From assembly GCA_023630585.1 (NCBI GenBank), contig CM042562.1, positions 9,698,684-9,762,683 on the forward strand: a stretch of DNA of 64,000 bases, written 5' to 3'. Positions within the stretch are counted from its first letter, which is position 1. Every line of letters starts with the position of its first letter. The stretch is from Cranoglanis bouderius (Eukaryota; Chordata; Actinopteri; Siluriformes; Cranoglanididae). Below, one piece after another: positions 48,955 to 60,384 of the stretch. The notes under the pieces were generated by a model. That model did no database searches. It worked only from the letters and a program-made list of their open reading frames with translations, and was not told where the DNA came from. The translations under genes were made by a program, and so were the position numbers.

Positions 48955-49493
48955 GGACACGCCTGAGCTGGTAGACAATATTCTCGGCGCTGCCGTTGTC
49001 CATGGTGCTGCAGCAACCACGCCCCTCCCAGCTCTCCGACCCCGCCCACCTCCATCAGAACGCTAATGGAGCAGATCACGTGACTGCATGTCTCCGGGTG
49101 CTGACGGTGCCTGGCGAATCTCGGCTGAGAAAACACCTCGACCGCAAAACACCGAGCGGGCGCTTCTCTTTTCTACATGCGAAGTGTAAATAATTTTGTA
49201 CAGAATTCGGGCGGATAGAATGAATTGTTTTGTACTCTGTTCCAATGCGGTATTATTGGCTCTAAATTTCTAAACCCATCGGCACTCTTAGGGGGATCCG
49301 CATACAGAAATTGCGCCTCTCTGATTTCTTTTGCGACACCGATGCTGTGGTGTTCTGTTTCTGCCAAATAAAAAACAACAACAAAACAACAAACAAACAA
49401 ACAGACAAAAAATCCAAATTGATGCGGAAATCATCACGGTTCGTCGGTGAAGTTGGCTGATCAAAAGGATCACACGATGGACTTTGTCTCAAG
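48955..49493 (+). promoter_or_regulatory. nrxn1: CpG-rich putative nrxn1 alpha promoter and non-coding first exon
   Basis: In an AT-rich, CpG-poor neighbourhood this block is CpG-dense. It contains a GC-box-like CCCGCCC at 49041-49047, an E-box CACGTGAC starting at 49077, and CpG clusters to 49170. A possible first-exon donor, CTCAAG|GTAAAG, lies after 49493. CpG enrichment continues patchily to about 50400, including a CAG run at 49745-49763. Known neurexin-1 alpha transcripts begin with a non-coding exon upstream of the LNS1 exon, so position and composition fit. The transcription start and exon limits are inferred. Confidence 0.45.
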
Positions 49494-49911
49494 GTAAAGA
49501 GCACTTCCGTTTGAATTGGGCTCAGGTTGTGTGCGGGTGTTTGTGCAGCACTGTGCTTTCTCCGGAGAAATTCCGTCTCCAGCCAAATGCATGACTGAGC
49601 CGTGTCAGAGCTGGGTTTTATTAACTGCTAGACTGTAGTCTAATCTTTACTTTACAACGGGTTTTACGGCCGACGTGTGTAATTTTGCGCATTAACTGAC
49701 GAAGCCATCTATTTCCTGGTCTCCATCATTGGGTATCTTTTGTACAGCAGCAGCAGCAGCAGCTGACATACAGAGGCAGGCTGAGAGATCCAGGGCTTTA
49801 CACTCTTTCACTCAGAGATGTAGATTTGAATAATCCACATGCGTTGATTCAAATCAAACCATTTCACTTTCAGATTTTAATTCTTGCTTGATCCACGTAT
49901 AATATGTAGCC

Positions 49912-49914
<3 letters not shown>

Positions 49915-49981
<67 letters not shown>
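49915..49981. repeat. (AT)n microsatellite
   Basis: About 33 AT units within the CpG-rich promoter-proximal region of nrxn1. Confidence 0.97.
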
Positions 49982-49986
<5 letters not shown>

Positions 49987-50835
49987 TCTGTGTAGATGTT
50001 TTATAATGTGTGCGTGACGCAATTCAGTGGATTTTTTAGATCACATTTATTTTTTAGGAAAACTCTCCGTTTATTTAATCTAATCCGATACATGCCTACA
50101 AATTTAAGCCAGCAATTTTGCCTACAAATTTAAGCCAGCTCGGAGCGAGTGCAGGGACATTACTGCGGTTTCAAACAGACTTAACCCGTCTCATGTGTGA
50201 CTAATGGCGCGTCCTATGTTTTATGAGGGCCATCGGAAAGAAGGGGCTCTGATCTCGCTAAACAGCCGCCGTGTAATCCTGACACAGTACACACGGGAAT
50301 TAAAGCGTGTAATGATTGGCCGGGAGGCGTTGACGGACAGCCCGAGGGCAGGACAGCATGCAGTGCTGCGTTATGCGGGACTTAAACGGGGAGACGGGAG
50401 ACACACACACACACACACACACGTGTTGTGTCCAAAAGACTGATGTCTAACTTTCACCATAACACCCATCAATAAGGCGACGCTAAATGATAGCAGTTAA
50501 AAGCAGCTCGTTTAAGCTGTTAGAAAACAGGATATAGCCTACTATCATACTAAATAACAAAATATATAAAATTATAGTGCGCCACTAGAGGTTACCATAG
50601 TTACCAAAGGTGGCATACTGTGTTCTAACCTACTAATTAGTAGCCTACACTAGTGTGCTGTTTCCAGTGTATAGTTATGTTTAAATTTGTTCCCACAATA
50701 ACGCATAAGGAAACGTGTGAGGGGGGAAAAAGTGGCACTAAGTTAAAGGTGATGCAGAGTCACCAAGCAAACTCTATCGCATAAATCCCCTCGAGTCCAT
50801 CACTCTTTCTTCCTTTTCACTAGTGGATCTTTCCG

Positions 50836-50837
<2 letters not shown>

Positions 50838-50888
<51 letters not shown>
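50838..50888. repeat. (GA)n microsatellite
   Basis: About 25 GA units; also an (AC)n run at 50400-50422. Confidence 0.97.
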
Positions 50889-50893
<5 letters not shown>

Positions 50894-51906
50894 GTAGCAG
50901 TGACGCATTTGGAATCTCTCATTATATGGCATGCTGAGGATAATTGCATTTGTGCCCAGTTTTTTTTCCCCCTTTGTTAATACTGACATTTACTACCACT
51001 TAAACAGGTTTTCAAGCATTTACATTCTCTACATATTTGTGCTTTTACAGCTGGATTAAAATTCCTAACCACTTCAGATGGTGGTGAGCAAATAGCTCGT
51101 AAACGCAGAACAGTAATACGAATAGTCAAAACAAACACTTAGGTGATGTTAATATGTAGGCCTATATTCAGTAAAGTTGATTATGATTATCCTATGTTTA
51201 CCCATCAAAAGTTCATGAGAAACAAATTTACTCAGAAGACATACTGAAACCTCATTACATTTTCTAAAAAAAAAAAAAAAAAAAAAAAACCTAATTCACA
51301 ACATTTAAAAGCAAATCTGAAAAATCATATACAATCAATATTCATGTCCACAACAAGTGAATTTAAGACAAGTGAATGACCTCAGAATACCAAATGATTT
51401 ACCAAAGTGTATACTAGTTTGTGTACTACTCAAATGCATACTACACACTATACAGTATATACTGGGAGTGAAGTAAAACTATTTTTTTCATGTCTTTCTG
51501 AATCTCTAAAATCCTGTATAACACTGTATAACCAGAGGGTGTAGACTGTAGAGTATAGACCATGAGTTATAGACTGTAGGTTATAGACTGTGGGATATAG
51601 ACTGTGAGGGTTAAAGACTGGGAGCTATAGAATATAGAATGTAGACTGTGGGATGTAGAATGTGGGACATACGTAGATCATAGGGTATAGACTGTTGGGT
51701 ATAGATGGGATATAGACTGTGGTGTAGACTGTGGAATATAGACTGTGGTCTATAGACTGTGCAATATAGACCATGGGATATAGAGTGTGGGATAGACTGT
51801 GGACTGTAGATTGTGGTTTATAGACTGTGAAGTATAGATTGTGGAATATAGACTATGGGGTATCGACCTTGGAATATAAACTGTGCTGTATAGACTATGG
51901 GGTATA

Positions 51907-53258
51907 CAGCCCAATTCCAAAAAAGTTGGGACGCTGTTTAAAATGAACCCATATGTCATTCACAATAGAACATAGAAAATCAAATGTTTAAACTGAGGAA
52001 ATGTACAATTTTAAGGAAAAAAATAAGGTAATTTTGAATTTGATGGCAGCAACACGTCTCAAAAAAGTTGGGATGGGGCCATGTTTACCACTGTGTAGTA
52101 TCCCCTCTTCTTTTAACAACAGTCCATATATGTCTGGGAACTGAGGAGACCAGTTGCTAGAGTTTTGGGAGAGGACTGTTGTCCCATTCGTGTCTGATAC
52201 AGGATTCTAGCTGCTCAACAGTCCTGGGTCTTCTTTGTAGTATTTTTCGTTTCATGATGCGCCAAATGTTTTCAATTGGTGAAAGGTCTGGACTGCAGGC
52301 AGGTCAGTTCAGCACCCAGACTCTTCTACTACGAAGCCATGCTGTTGTAATAGATGCAGTATGTGGTTTAGCATTGTCTTGCTGAAATACGCACGGCCTT
52401 CCCTGAAAAAGACGTCGTCTGGATGGAAGCATATGTTGCACTAAAACCTGTATATACCTTTCAGCATTGATGGTGCCTTTCCAGATGTGCAAGCTGCCCA
52501 TTTTAAATGAGCTTTGGCCCAGAGAAGACGGCGGCATTTGTGGATCATGTTCACATAAGGCTTCTTCTTTGCATGATAGAGCTTTAACCTGCATTTGTGG
52601 ATGGCACGGCAAATGTGTTCACATACAATGAGTTCTGGAGGTGTTTCTGAGCCCATGCAGTGATTTCCATTACAGAATCATGCCTGTTTTTAATGCAATG
52701 CCGCCTGAGGGCATGCAATATTGATTTTCACCCTTGTCCCTTGCGCACAGAGATTTCTCCAGATTCTCTGAATCTTTTGATGATATTATGTACCGTAGAT
52801 GATGAGATATTCAAAGTCTTCGCAATTTTATGATGAGGAACATTATTCTGAAATTGTTCCACAATTTTTAGACGCAGTTTTTCGCAGATTGGTGAACCTC
52901 TGCCCATCTTTACTTCTGAGAGACTCTGCTTCTCTAAGATTCTCCTTTTATACCCAGTCATGTTACTGACCTGTTGCCAATTAACCTAATTAGTTGCAAA
53001 ATGTTCCTCCAGCTGTTTCTTTTTAGTAACACTTACTTTTCCAGCCTTTTGTTGCCTCTGTCCCAACTTTTTTGAGACGTGTTGCGGCCATGAAATTAAA
53101 AATTACTTTTTTTTTCTTAAAATGGTACATTTCCTCAGTTTAAACATTTGATATGTTTATGTTCCATTGTGAATAACATATAGGTTTATGAGATTTGCAA
53201 AATCATTGCATTCTGTTTTTATTTACATTTTACACAGCGTCCCAACTTTTTTGGGCTG
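51907..53258 (-). mobile_element. Tc1-like transposon (family B) inside minisatellite
   Basis: The element starts CAGCCCAATTCCAAAAAAGT and ends with the inverse (ACTTTTTTGGGCTG), flanked by TA at 51905-51906 and 53259-53260. Terminal regions are about 170-210 bp, and each contains a second internal copy of the motif AAAAAAGTTGGGA, the IR/DR arrangement known from Sleeping Beauty-type elements. Total length is 1352 bp. Confidence 0.92.
52304..52961 (-). pseudogene. Tc1-like transposase relic (family B)
   Basis: The N-terminal part (start near 52961, MTGYKRRILEKQ; helix-turn-helix with RLKIVEQFQNN and ISSSTVHNIIKRFRESG) is followed after a frame break by INAERYIQVLVQHMLPSRRR and CVFQQDNAKPHTA with the second catalytic Asp. 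The segment with the first Asp is not recognisable. Toward the C-terminus only remnants are seen (52185-52290). Frames are broken in several places. Confidence 0.8.
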
Positions 53259-53837
53259 TAGATTGTCGAGTCTAGATTGTCTAGTATAGGTTTTGGGGTG
53301 AAGTGTGTGGGCTATGGACTGTGGGGTATAGATTGTGGGGTGAAGAGTCTAGGGTAAAGACCAATGGGTGTAGACTGTGGGGTGAAGAGTGTGCAGTATA
53401 GACTGTGGGTTATAGATTGAAGGGTGAAGAGTGCAGGGTATAGATGATGGGGTGAAAAGTATATAGTATAGACTGCGGGTTATAGATTGAAGGGTGAAGA
53501 GTGTGGGGTATCGATGATGGGGTGAAGAGTGTGGAGTATAGATTGTGGGATGAAAAGTGTGGGGATATAGACTCAGCAGCTATAGTTGCCACTATACTTT
53601 AATGGGTTAGCCTTTCTTCAGCTAACAATGCTAACTTTGCTATTCATAAAACAAGATTTTAGCTTATTCCATGAATGAAGTTGGCTGGTTATTATTTATC
53701 ATTGTTGGTCATGTCATTGTTTAATTGCAAGTAATATATTGTAGTGCTGTGTGTTTTCCGTAATACTTGTGTCATAAGTATTCTTTGTTTTAAATTCAAG
53801 AATTAATTTTAAGAAGATTGTTTCTTATTCTTTTCAG

Positions 53838-54396
53838 ATTGCGGATCAGTATGACAAACTGGATGTGATTAGAGAGATTGTGAGCACTGAAGGCCCTACA
53901 GGGGCCTGCATATTAACCTCACTTTGAGAAGTTTCTATTTTTGTTTTGTTTACTTGATACTTGGCCAACGCAATGACTATTAATTAATCTATTCATATGA
54001 CCCATGGTGGCCTAATTTACTTGAAAGCACCCTGTATATACGTGACTTCATGTGATGGATACCTTGATAAATGCCCCACTACAACCTGTTTATATTCCAC
54101 TGAAGGAATTTTAAATTCTGCCTACATTTTTAGTAGATTTATTTAGGATTATTCATATTTTAGCTAAATATATTCTACATTTATTACATTGGCTAATACT
54201 CCAGCTATACTGTCTACATTAATTTCAGTTAGGCCATAACGTAGGCCTTCTAGTTTTCTGAGAACAATGAGCAACAGAAAATTAGCCCGAATTTATAGCT
54301 GTCACAGAGAATCCATTTCTGTTTTAAGACTGTAAAACTAAAACAATTAATTGTATACCATTTTAGATTAGTCTTGTTCACATTTTTGAATTCACC
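53838..54396 (+). other. nrxn1: Possible 5' UTR part of the nrxn1 first coding exon
   Basis: A good acceptor (TTCTTATTCTTTTCAG) ends at 53837, 559 nt before the nrxn1 ATG. If used, the coding exon would carry this stretch as 5' UTR. A short frame from 53838 (I-A-D-Q-Y-D-K-L-D-V...) runs about 30 codons to a stop and has no recognised homology. A competing but poorer acceptor (CCATTTTAG) lies about 30 nt before the ATG. Confidence 0.3.
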
Positions 54397-55108
54397 ATGA
54401 GCTTCTCCATGCGCAGCGGTGTGCATATAATTTGGATAGGGCTACTGGTTTGTTGCCTGGTTGACATAGGGGCTAGCATGGAGTTCACTGGTGCTGAAGG
54501 CCAGTGGGCGAGGTTTCCGATGTGGAATGCTTGCTGTGAAAGCGAGATGAGTTTCAACATGAAAACAAAAAGCTCACATGGACTTTTAGTGTACTTTGAC
54601 GACGAGGGATTCTGTGACTTCTTGGAACTTCTGCTCCATAACGGTAGACTCAGTCTGCGCTTCTCAATCTTCTGTGCCGAGCCCGCTACTGTACTCTCTG
54701 ATACTGCGGTCAATGACAGCCGTTGGCATGCGGTTACAGTGCGCAGGAATTTCAAAAACACCACTTTAATTGTGGATGAAGAAATAAAGTGGGTCGAAGT
54801 GAAGTCTAAAAGAAGGGACATGACTGTTTTCAGTCATTTATTCTTAGGGGGGATACCTCCCGAACTGCGATCAGTAGCCCTGCGGCTCACATCTGCATCC
54901 ATCAAAGACCAGGTTCCATACAAAGGATGGATAACCAATTTGAAGGTGAACAGTTCGGAGCCGATGATAATTGGTAGTGAGGGGATCAACAGTGACATTT
55001 GTGAAGCAGACCATGTCTGCCTGAATGGAGGAGTGTGCAGCATCGTCAACGACGAACCCATCTGTGACTGCTCCGAAACAGGATTCCAGGGGAAAGACTG
55101 CAGTGAAG
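54397..55108 (+). CDS. nrxn1: Neurexin-1 alpha, first coding exon (signal peptide, LNS1, EGF1)
   Basis: This exon encodes the N-terminus of a presynaptic adhesion receptor that binds postsynaptic partners such as neuroligins. The frame starts at an ATG in a good Kozak context (TTCACCATGA) and gives 237 complete codons plus one base. Residues 1-27 form a hydrophobic signal peptide. Residues about 28-200 are the first laminin-G/LNS domain, starting MEFTGAEGQWARF and containing CCESEMSF, FDDEGFCDFLEL, CAEPAT and WVEVKSKRRDMTVFS. Residues 202-235 are an EGF-like repeat with six cysteines (202, 208, 214, 223, 225, 235). N-glycosylation sequons occur at N106, N121 and N185. These signatures fit the NRXN1 LNS1 domain much better than NRXN2 or NRXN3, as I recall those proteins. 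The exon ends GAAG|GTAAGA, phase 1, as expected for the LNS1-EGF exon before splice site 1. The frame runs on into intron to a stop at 55185. Whether this is the a or b teleost paralog cannot be told here. Confidence 0.95.
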
Positions 55109-56328
55109 GTAAGAGCCATTGTTATATTGTTGAAATATCTTTTGTTTTCCCCCAACATAGCCTTTTCCTTGATTTTTACCTCTGACAGAAGTGCATGCTA
55201 CAGTACATCATGTTTGTTTCAGGCCTCCACTGTGGCCATTGGTCATGTTACATCACATGTTTAGATTAGGAATAATGATCATTGTTAAGAGCAATACGCA
55301 TTTTTTGCTGTTACAGCTTCTGCACAGTGTTCATATTCTTAAGAATCAATTACCAACGATAAAATTCCTTAAAATGTAATAAATTTCTCGCATAGATCTG
55401 GTATATGGAAATGAATGCAGCATATTTACTGGTCTCATTCAAAACTGGCAAAATATGACAGGCGTAATCAACTTAAATAAGGAGTTGTTTTGTCTAGTAA
55501 ATATGAAGTTACAGTGGATATATTTCCTCAGTATCACATGCAAAAGTGAGCATTAGTCACTCATAATGCACATAAATCTAATGAAAAGTTGATGCAGTAA
55601 TATGAAGTAATATATATGGAAATGTTTTGAAATGAGTGGGAATAATATTGTGGTTAACTTGTCTGTAGACATTCCAGTGTTTTTAGGATGTTCTGGTTGG
55701 TGTCCAGTTATCATCCCTCTTTGGCTTCCAATTTTACTTTTGAAATTTGTTCCATCTTCTCTTTTTCATATTGGGCAATCCTCTCTGTTGAGTGCTTCCA
55801 TGCTGGTTGTGTCTCAGGCTTACGACATGCCATGTTGCCAAGGAAACTGCATACCCACAGTGTAAATTTTTGGCCTAGTAATCCAGAATGGGGACAGTAC
55901 ATGCAGGTTTATGAGAACTGTTGAGAACTGTGAAAATGAAAGTATAATTTGGGGTTGCTGTAAAGGGTATTTTGAGCTCTCAACATGATATTGGATCTTC
56001 ATCAGCATAATGAAGGGAGGATGTGCTGGTGGAATTGGGCACGTTACCATACTGTGACACACAATGTGGGATGACACATAAGCATTTTGTAGACATAGCA
56101 GTAGCTACCTTGAGACTGACAGTATAGTCTAATTTCATGATTCACAAAATAATTCACTGTTCGGTTTTGGTTATTGAGACACGGCATTTGGACTTTGCGT
56201 AATGCAAAGAGAAATCCACATGGCTGACAATAGTGTGGCTGCTTTTAGTACAGAATGAGTAAGTATGAATGAATCACCATTAGTGTAGGGAGGTGATTTA
56301 ATTTAAGAGATATTTCACTGTTATTAAG

Positions 56329-56354
56329 ATAGATAGATAGATAGATAGATAGAT
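56329..56354. repeat. (GATA)n microsatellite
   Basis: About six GATA units, 25 bp left of the MITE. Confidence 0.95.
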
Positions 56355-56378
56355 TCACAATTCACAATTCACAATATA

Positions 56379-56934
56379 CAGTACTGTGCAAAAGTTTTAG
56401 GCACCCTATTTTTTTTAGTACAAACTTTGTTATAGATTTTTTTAATTTTATGACTTCTACATTATCAAGTCAGTACAAAAAACATTTTAGATTCCCAAAC
56501 ATTAGTTTTCTAGTACAAAATTAAATGTTACAGAAAAATGTTTGTTTGTCATTAAAGAAAGCAGCATATTACGTAAGAGACACTTTTCAGACAAAAAACA
56601 CAATGAAGGCTGCTGGGTTTTGCTGCAAAAATAAGAGGCAAGTGTGAAAGTCAAAGTCTCCAGAAGAACTGTGGCTGGTTCTGCAAGATGCTCAATAAAA
56701 CTTACCAGCTCATTTCCTTATAAAACTGCACAAATTGTACCGGAGATTACTATTTTTATTTTTTATTTTTTTGTCACACCAAATATTGACTTTGTTTCAT
56801 TTACTACAGTTTACTGCTCTTTACAGTATTTATTTATTTTTTTTTAATGTAGAAACATTTAATTTAATTATTTTGAAGGCATCTTTACTCTACAGCATCT
56901 CTTTGCATGTGCCTAAAACTTTTGCACAGTACTG
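56379..56934. mobile_element. Tc1/mariner-type MITE (556 bp)
   Basis: Inverted termini CAGTACTGTGCAAAAGTTTT are flanked by TA (56377-56378 and 56935-56936). No transposase frame is present. A related interior (TTTTCAGACAAAAAA, CCAGAACTGTGGC, AGATGCTCAATAAAAC) occurs at 7990-8220. Confidence 0.85.
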
Positions 56935-57060
56935 TACATGGTATATAACAAACAGTAAATATGTGTTGTGTGAGATGGACGGTAAGAATTTGGGGTTGTT
57001 GGTGGGGTTGAGTGGGGGGTGGGGGGTGGATGCTAGTTTATCAGCAAGTTCACCAAAAAG

Positions 57061-57684
57061 TCAATGGTGCCTCTGCACATGGGAGGACAAATTGTACGGT
57101 CTTATGGCAGTAGGCACAAATGACCTCCTGTAACGGTCCCTGTTGCACTGAGGTGGAATCAGCCTACAGCTGAAGGTGCTCCTCATTCCAGCAAGCGTGT
57201 CATGTAGGGGGTGAGAAGTGTTGTCCATGATGGTCCGTAGTGTGGACATTAATCTCTCGACAACCACCTCGGGGCGGTCTAAGACCACACCTATGACAGA
57301 ACATGCCTTCTTGATGAGCTTATTCAGCTGTTTGGCCTCTTTAGTATTAGCCCTAGTGCCCCAGCACACCACAGCATAGAACAAGGAGCTAGCAACAACA
57401 GACTGATAGAACATGTGAAGTATCTTCCTACACACATTGAAGGACCTGAGTCTTCTCAAGAAGTACAGTCGGCTCTGTCCCTTTCTGTAGATTGCCTCTG
57501 TGTTTTTAGTCCAGTCAAGTCTGTCATCAATGTGAACCCCCAGATATTTATAGTCCACAATCTCCAGGTTACAGCCATGTATGCAGACAGGGGAGGGTTG
57601 GTCCTTTTTTCTACTAAAATCAATTACTAGTTCCTTTGATTTTGTGATGTTGAGTTGTAGGTTGTTAGCTTCACACCAGTCCAT
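57061..57684 (-). CDS. LINE reverse transcriptase C-terminal fragment
   Basis: The 207-codon open frame starts MDWCEANNLQLNITKSKELV and continues DYKYLGVHIDDRLDW, RLYFLRRLRSFNV, FYQSVVASSLFYAVVCWG, KLIKKACSVIG, and a tail of HPLHDTLAGMRSTFSCRL. This is the thumb and C-terminal region that follows the YADD core in L2/CR1-like ORF2 proteins. The YADD core and the preceding fingers/palm are absent. The intact frame suggests moderate age. Confidence 0.82.
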   Translation of the reverse strand: MDWCEANNLQLNITKSKELVIDFSRKKDQPSPVCIHGCNLEIVDYKYLGVHIDDRLDWTKNTEAIYRKGQSRLYFLRRLRSFNVCRKILHMFYQSVVASSLFYAVVCWGTRANTKEAKQLNKLIKKACSVIGVVLDRPEVVVERLMSTLRTIMDNTSHPLHDTLAGMRSTFSCRLIPPQCNRDRYRRSFVPTAIRPYNLSSHVQRHH

Positions 57685-57706
57685 GAAGCTGTTAACCAGT
57701 ATCTTA

Positions 57707-58140
57707 TAACCAGAGCCATATCACCCTGCAGCTCTTGCCTGGTTTCCCTTTAAAGCTAAGCAGGATTGAGCCTGGTCACTACCTGGATGTGAGACCTCCT
57801 GGGGAAAACTAAGGTTGCTGCTGAAAGTGGTATCAGGGAGAGTGCTTTCCTTGTGGTCTGTCCTAATGCCCCAGTGTGGTGACATGCTATACTGTAAAAA
57901 CAGCACTGTCTTTCAGATGAGTCTTTAAACTGAGGTCCTGACTCTCTGTGGTCATTAAAAATCCCAGGGTTAGGGTTAACCCCCCATGCAACAAAAATCA
58001 ATGTATTCAGTTACACAGTCTGCCATGTCAATGTCCTTCCCTGTGTGGTTTGCATAGCACATCTCAATCAGTGATGACCCCTTCTTGGGTCCATCTCCTC
58101 ACTGACCTAGTGGTCCCAGTTGGACACTGGACAACAGGCT
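57707..58140 (+). mobile_element. 5S rRNA-derived SINE (SINE3-like)
   Basis: The head copies 5S rRNA: CCATATCACCCTG, AAAGCTAAGCAGGATTGAGC, CCTGGTCACTACCTGGATG, TGAGACCTCCTGGG. The internal promoter region (57753-57795) is well kept. The body has CCTAATGCCCCAGTGTGGTG, TGAGGTCCTGACTCTCTGTG and TCATTAAAAATCCCAGG, known from fish 5S-SINEs. The 3' limit is uncertain. Confidence 0.85.
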
Positions 58141-58179
58141 TGTAGAGTGACATGAGCAAGACAAGGTTCTGGTCAGATC

Positions 58180-58745
58180 TTCCAAGTGGGGGAAGGGCAG
58201 TTATAAACCTCCTTAAGGTCTGGTGTTATGTTCTTGCTGGTTGAACATTTAACAAATTGTTTAAAGGCTGGCAAAGTTGATGAGAGAGAAACATGACTAA
58301 AGTCTCCCGAAATGGCAATGAACGAGTTAGGCTGTTGTGTTTGGAGTCTGGCCATGACTGTGTGTATAGTGTCACACGTTGCCTCCATGCTTGCTGTAGG
58401 CGGAATCTAAACAGCAACAAAGATGGCGGATGTAAACTCCCGTGGCAGATAAAAACGACGCATACAGAAACGTTCCTTATTATGGATATGTTTAGGATTG
58501 TACCATCTGTTGTTAACAAACACCCCAAGCCCCCCTCCTTTCCTCTTACCGCTCGTGGCTGTGTCTCTGTCCACCTGCACAGTTTGAAAGTCGCTCACTG
58601 TAGCGTTAGAGTCTGGGGTATGTTCGTGCAGCCATGTCTCAGTAAAGCACATTATACTGCATTCCCTGTATTCCCACTGACTCCTCGCCAGTGCCGACAA
58701 TTCGTCCATTTTATTCGCCAGTGGTCTTACATTGCCCATTATGAT
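58180..58745 (-). pseudogene. LINE ORF2 endonuclease domain, frameshifted
   Basis: From about 58739 the frame reads MGNVRPLANKMDELSALARS, CFTETWLHEHTPDS and SGKRKGGGLGVFVNNRW, the start of an exonuclease-endonuclease-phosphatase fold typical of CR1/L2-type LINEs, where the TETW glutamate is catalytic. A frame change near 58420 precedes FIAISGDFSHVSLSSTLPAF, containing the GDFN-like block mutated to GDFS. The domain would nick genomic DNA for target-primed reverse transcription, but it is broken here. Confidence 0.8.
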
Positions 58746-60384
58746 AGTAGGAAGATAAGGCTTAAATCTCCTTCTCTTCGCCCTCCATAGGGCTCTGGCT
58801 CTGCAGCCGCAGCGCCTTCTCCTCAGCTCTTCCGAGATAGATGGTCTCTCCCTGGTGAGTAGAGTGGGCTTTGCTAGCGCAATCAGCTGGTCACACGTGT
58901 AAACAATACCCTCGTGTCCATCGCCATAGATCCCGCAAGCAACAGAAGTAGCACAAAAAGCAAAAAGAAGTGATTAAACTGCCTACAGACCATCATTATA
59001 TTTGTAGATGTTTAAGTTTAAATAAAGTCAATATAAAATGACCAGAACATTAAAAATAAAAACTGACAATAACAAAAAAAGACGCAGAGCTACTGTAGCA
59101 GGCTGCCATTAGTACGGTGCCATCTCACAGGTACAACAAATGTAAGCTACGTTTTACAGCTTCAAATTGAAACGCAAATGCCTTAGTTAATGGCACACTC
59201 AGAGCTCTCAGAATATTAGTGTCATACCTCATTACAGATCGAAAGACTAGCTTGAATGATGCCAAAGAACTATAATAATAGTATCACCTTTTCCTTCATC
59301 TTGTACAAGATATGAATAGGATGGACAGTCATTGCTATTGTTAGCATACTTTTAAAGCTAGGAAAGAGACCGGAAATACCTTATAACTTAATGTCTAGTG
59401 ACAGGAGTAAAACATTCATTAAATGACTCCATGTCTTTTAACACATCTCTATCCTTATTCTGTTCTTCCTTTGCCTATTAATTATTGATGCGAGGGCCTT
59501 GAGCTGAGGAAGAAGCAGGAGTGAGTCTCAGTCTCCTCCACCTCCTATGGAGTAATGATGATTTTCACCCCTATGGGCAAAGGCATCAGTCAGGGGCCAG
59601 CAACTGGATTGGCCGTTTTTGTACACTGTGTGGAAGAAAATGGGTGGTGTCTGGATTGAATGTTTCCGTTCTCAATGTATAAATGCTCAGTCATTCTCTC
59701 GACAGGCAGTTGTGGTAATGATATTCTTTAGTGAGGCAGGTGTTGGGCTCTCAGTGGGAGAGACGGCCCATACTGCAGAGAATAACAGTATTACACTTAA
59801 TAAGATATTTTTGCGCTGTTGGGAATGCTGGGAACAAGTGGTTTATTAGGACATATTTATTATTAAAGACTCCTATTTATGCTTTCACTTCTTTCCTTTT
59901 TCAAATGTAATAGCCAAAAAGATATGTATTATGTGTATTATATGGGCATATCAGCTGCCTCTCACTGGTACATTTTACTCATCTAATGTGTAAAATGTGT
60001 GTTTAAGAAGGCTGTTAGAAAACTGGACTGTTTGATATGCGTGGAACATTTGGTTGAGTAGTGAATCGGTTTGCCAGTGATTATTTGTACAGGCAGTGTT
60101 TTGATAATTCCGCTCTTATCTGCTTTGTTTAAGCATCATGATGGTCTTGCAAATTGAAAGGGTTTAGAAAGGCAATGTGTCACATTTTAGGAATAAATAA
60201 GCCCTGTTATTTGTACTTGTGTAAGGACTGGAACAATTGTGCTCTTGTGCAGTGAGCCCAGCCCAAGTTAAGGGTTTTCACTCTGCATATAAAGCCCATT
60301 AGAAGTATCTCTAGTTGCAAGATACTTGGCATCTCGCAATTAGCGCATTGAATGTATTCCTTGACTTAATCATAGTGGTTAGAT

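Larger units (their letters stand above)
51535..53583. repeat. Minisatellite of TATAGACTGTGGG-type units, interrupted by Tc1 element
   Basis: Degenerate tandem units of about 12-20 bp built on TATAGACTGTGGG/A and GGGGTGAAGAGTGT occupy 51535-51906 and 53259-53583, about 700 bp in total. The two halves become one array if the Tc1 element (51907-53258) is removed. It lies in the presumed first intron of nrxn1. Confidence 0.88.
57061..59135 (-). mobile_element. L2-clade-like LINE, internally deleted, with nested SINE
   Basis: On the minus strand, a likely 5' end (ATGGCACCGTACTAATGGCA, about 59120) is followed by an apurinic-endonuclease domain (58739-58180), then a break, and the C-terminal part of the reverse transcriptase (57684-57061). 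The central reverse-transcriptase core is missing. A 5S-derived SINE sits at the junction. Confidence 0.8.

Noticed and set aside
51750..51959. Frame with repeated LYSTIY/IPHS units suggesting a repetitive protein
   Set aside because: It is the minisatellite read in one frame; composition follows the DNA repeat, with no start or splice context.
54378..54821. 147-codon minus-strand frame opposite the neurexin exon
   Set aside because: A shadow of the highly constrained neurexin coding strand; no independent features.
57707..57825. True 5S rRNA gene
   Set aside because: Only the head matches, with many changes, and it runs into a SINE body with no T-run terminator at the expected place.
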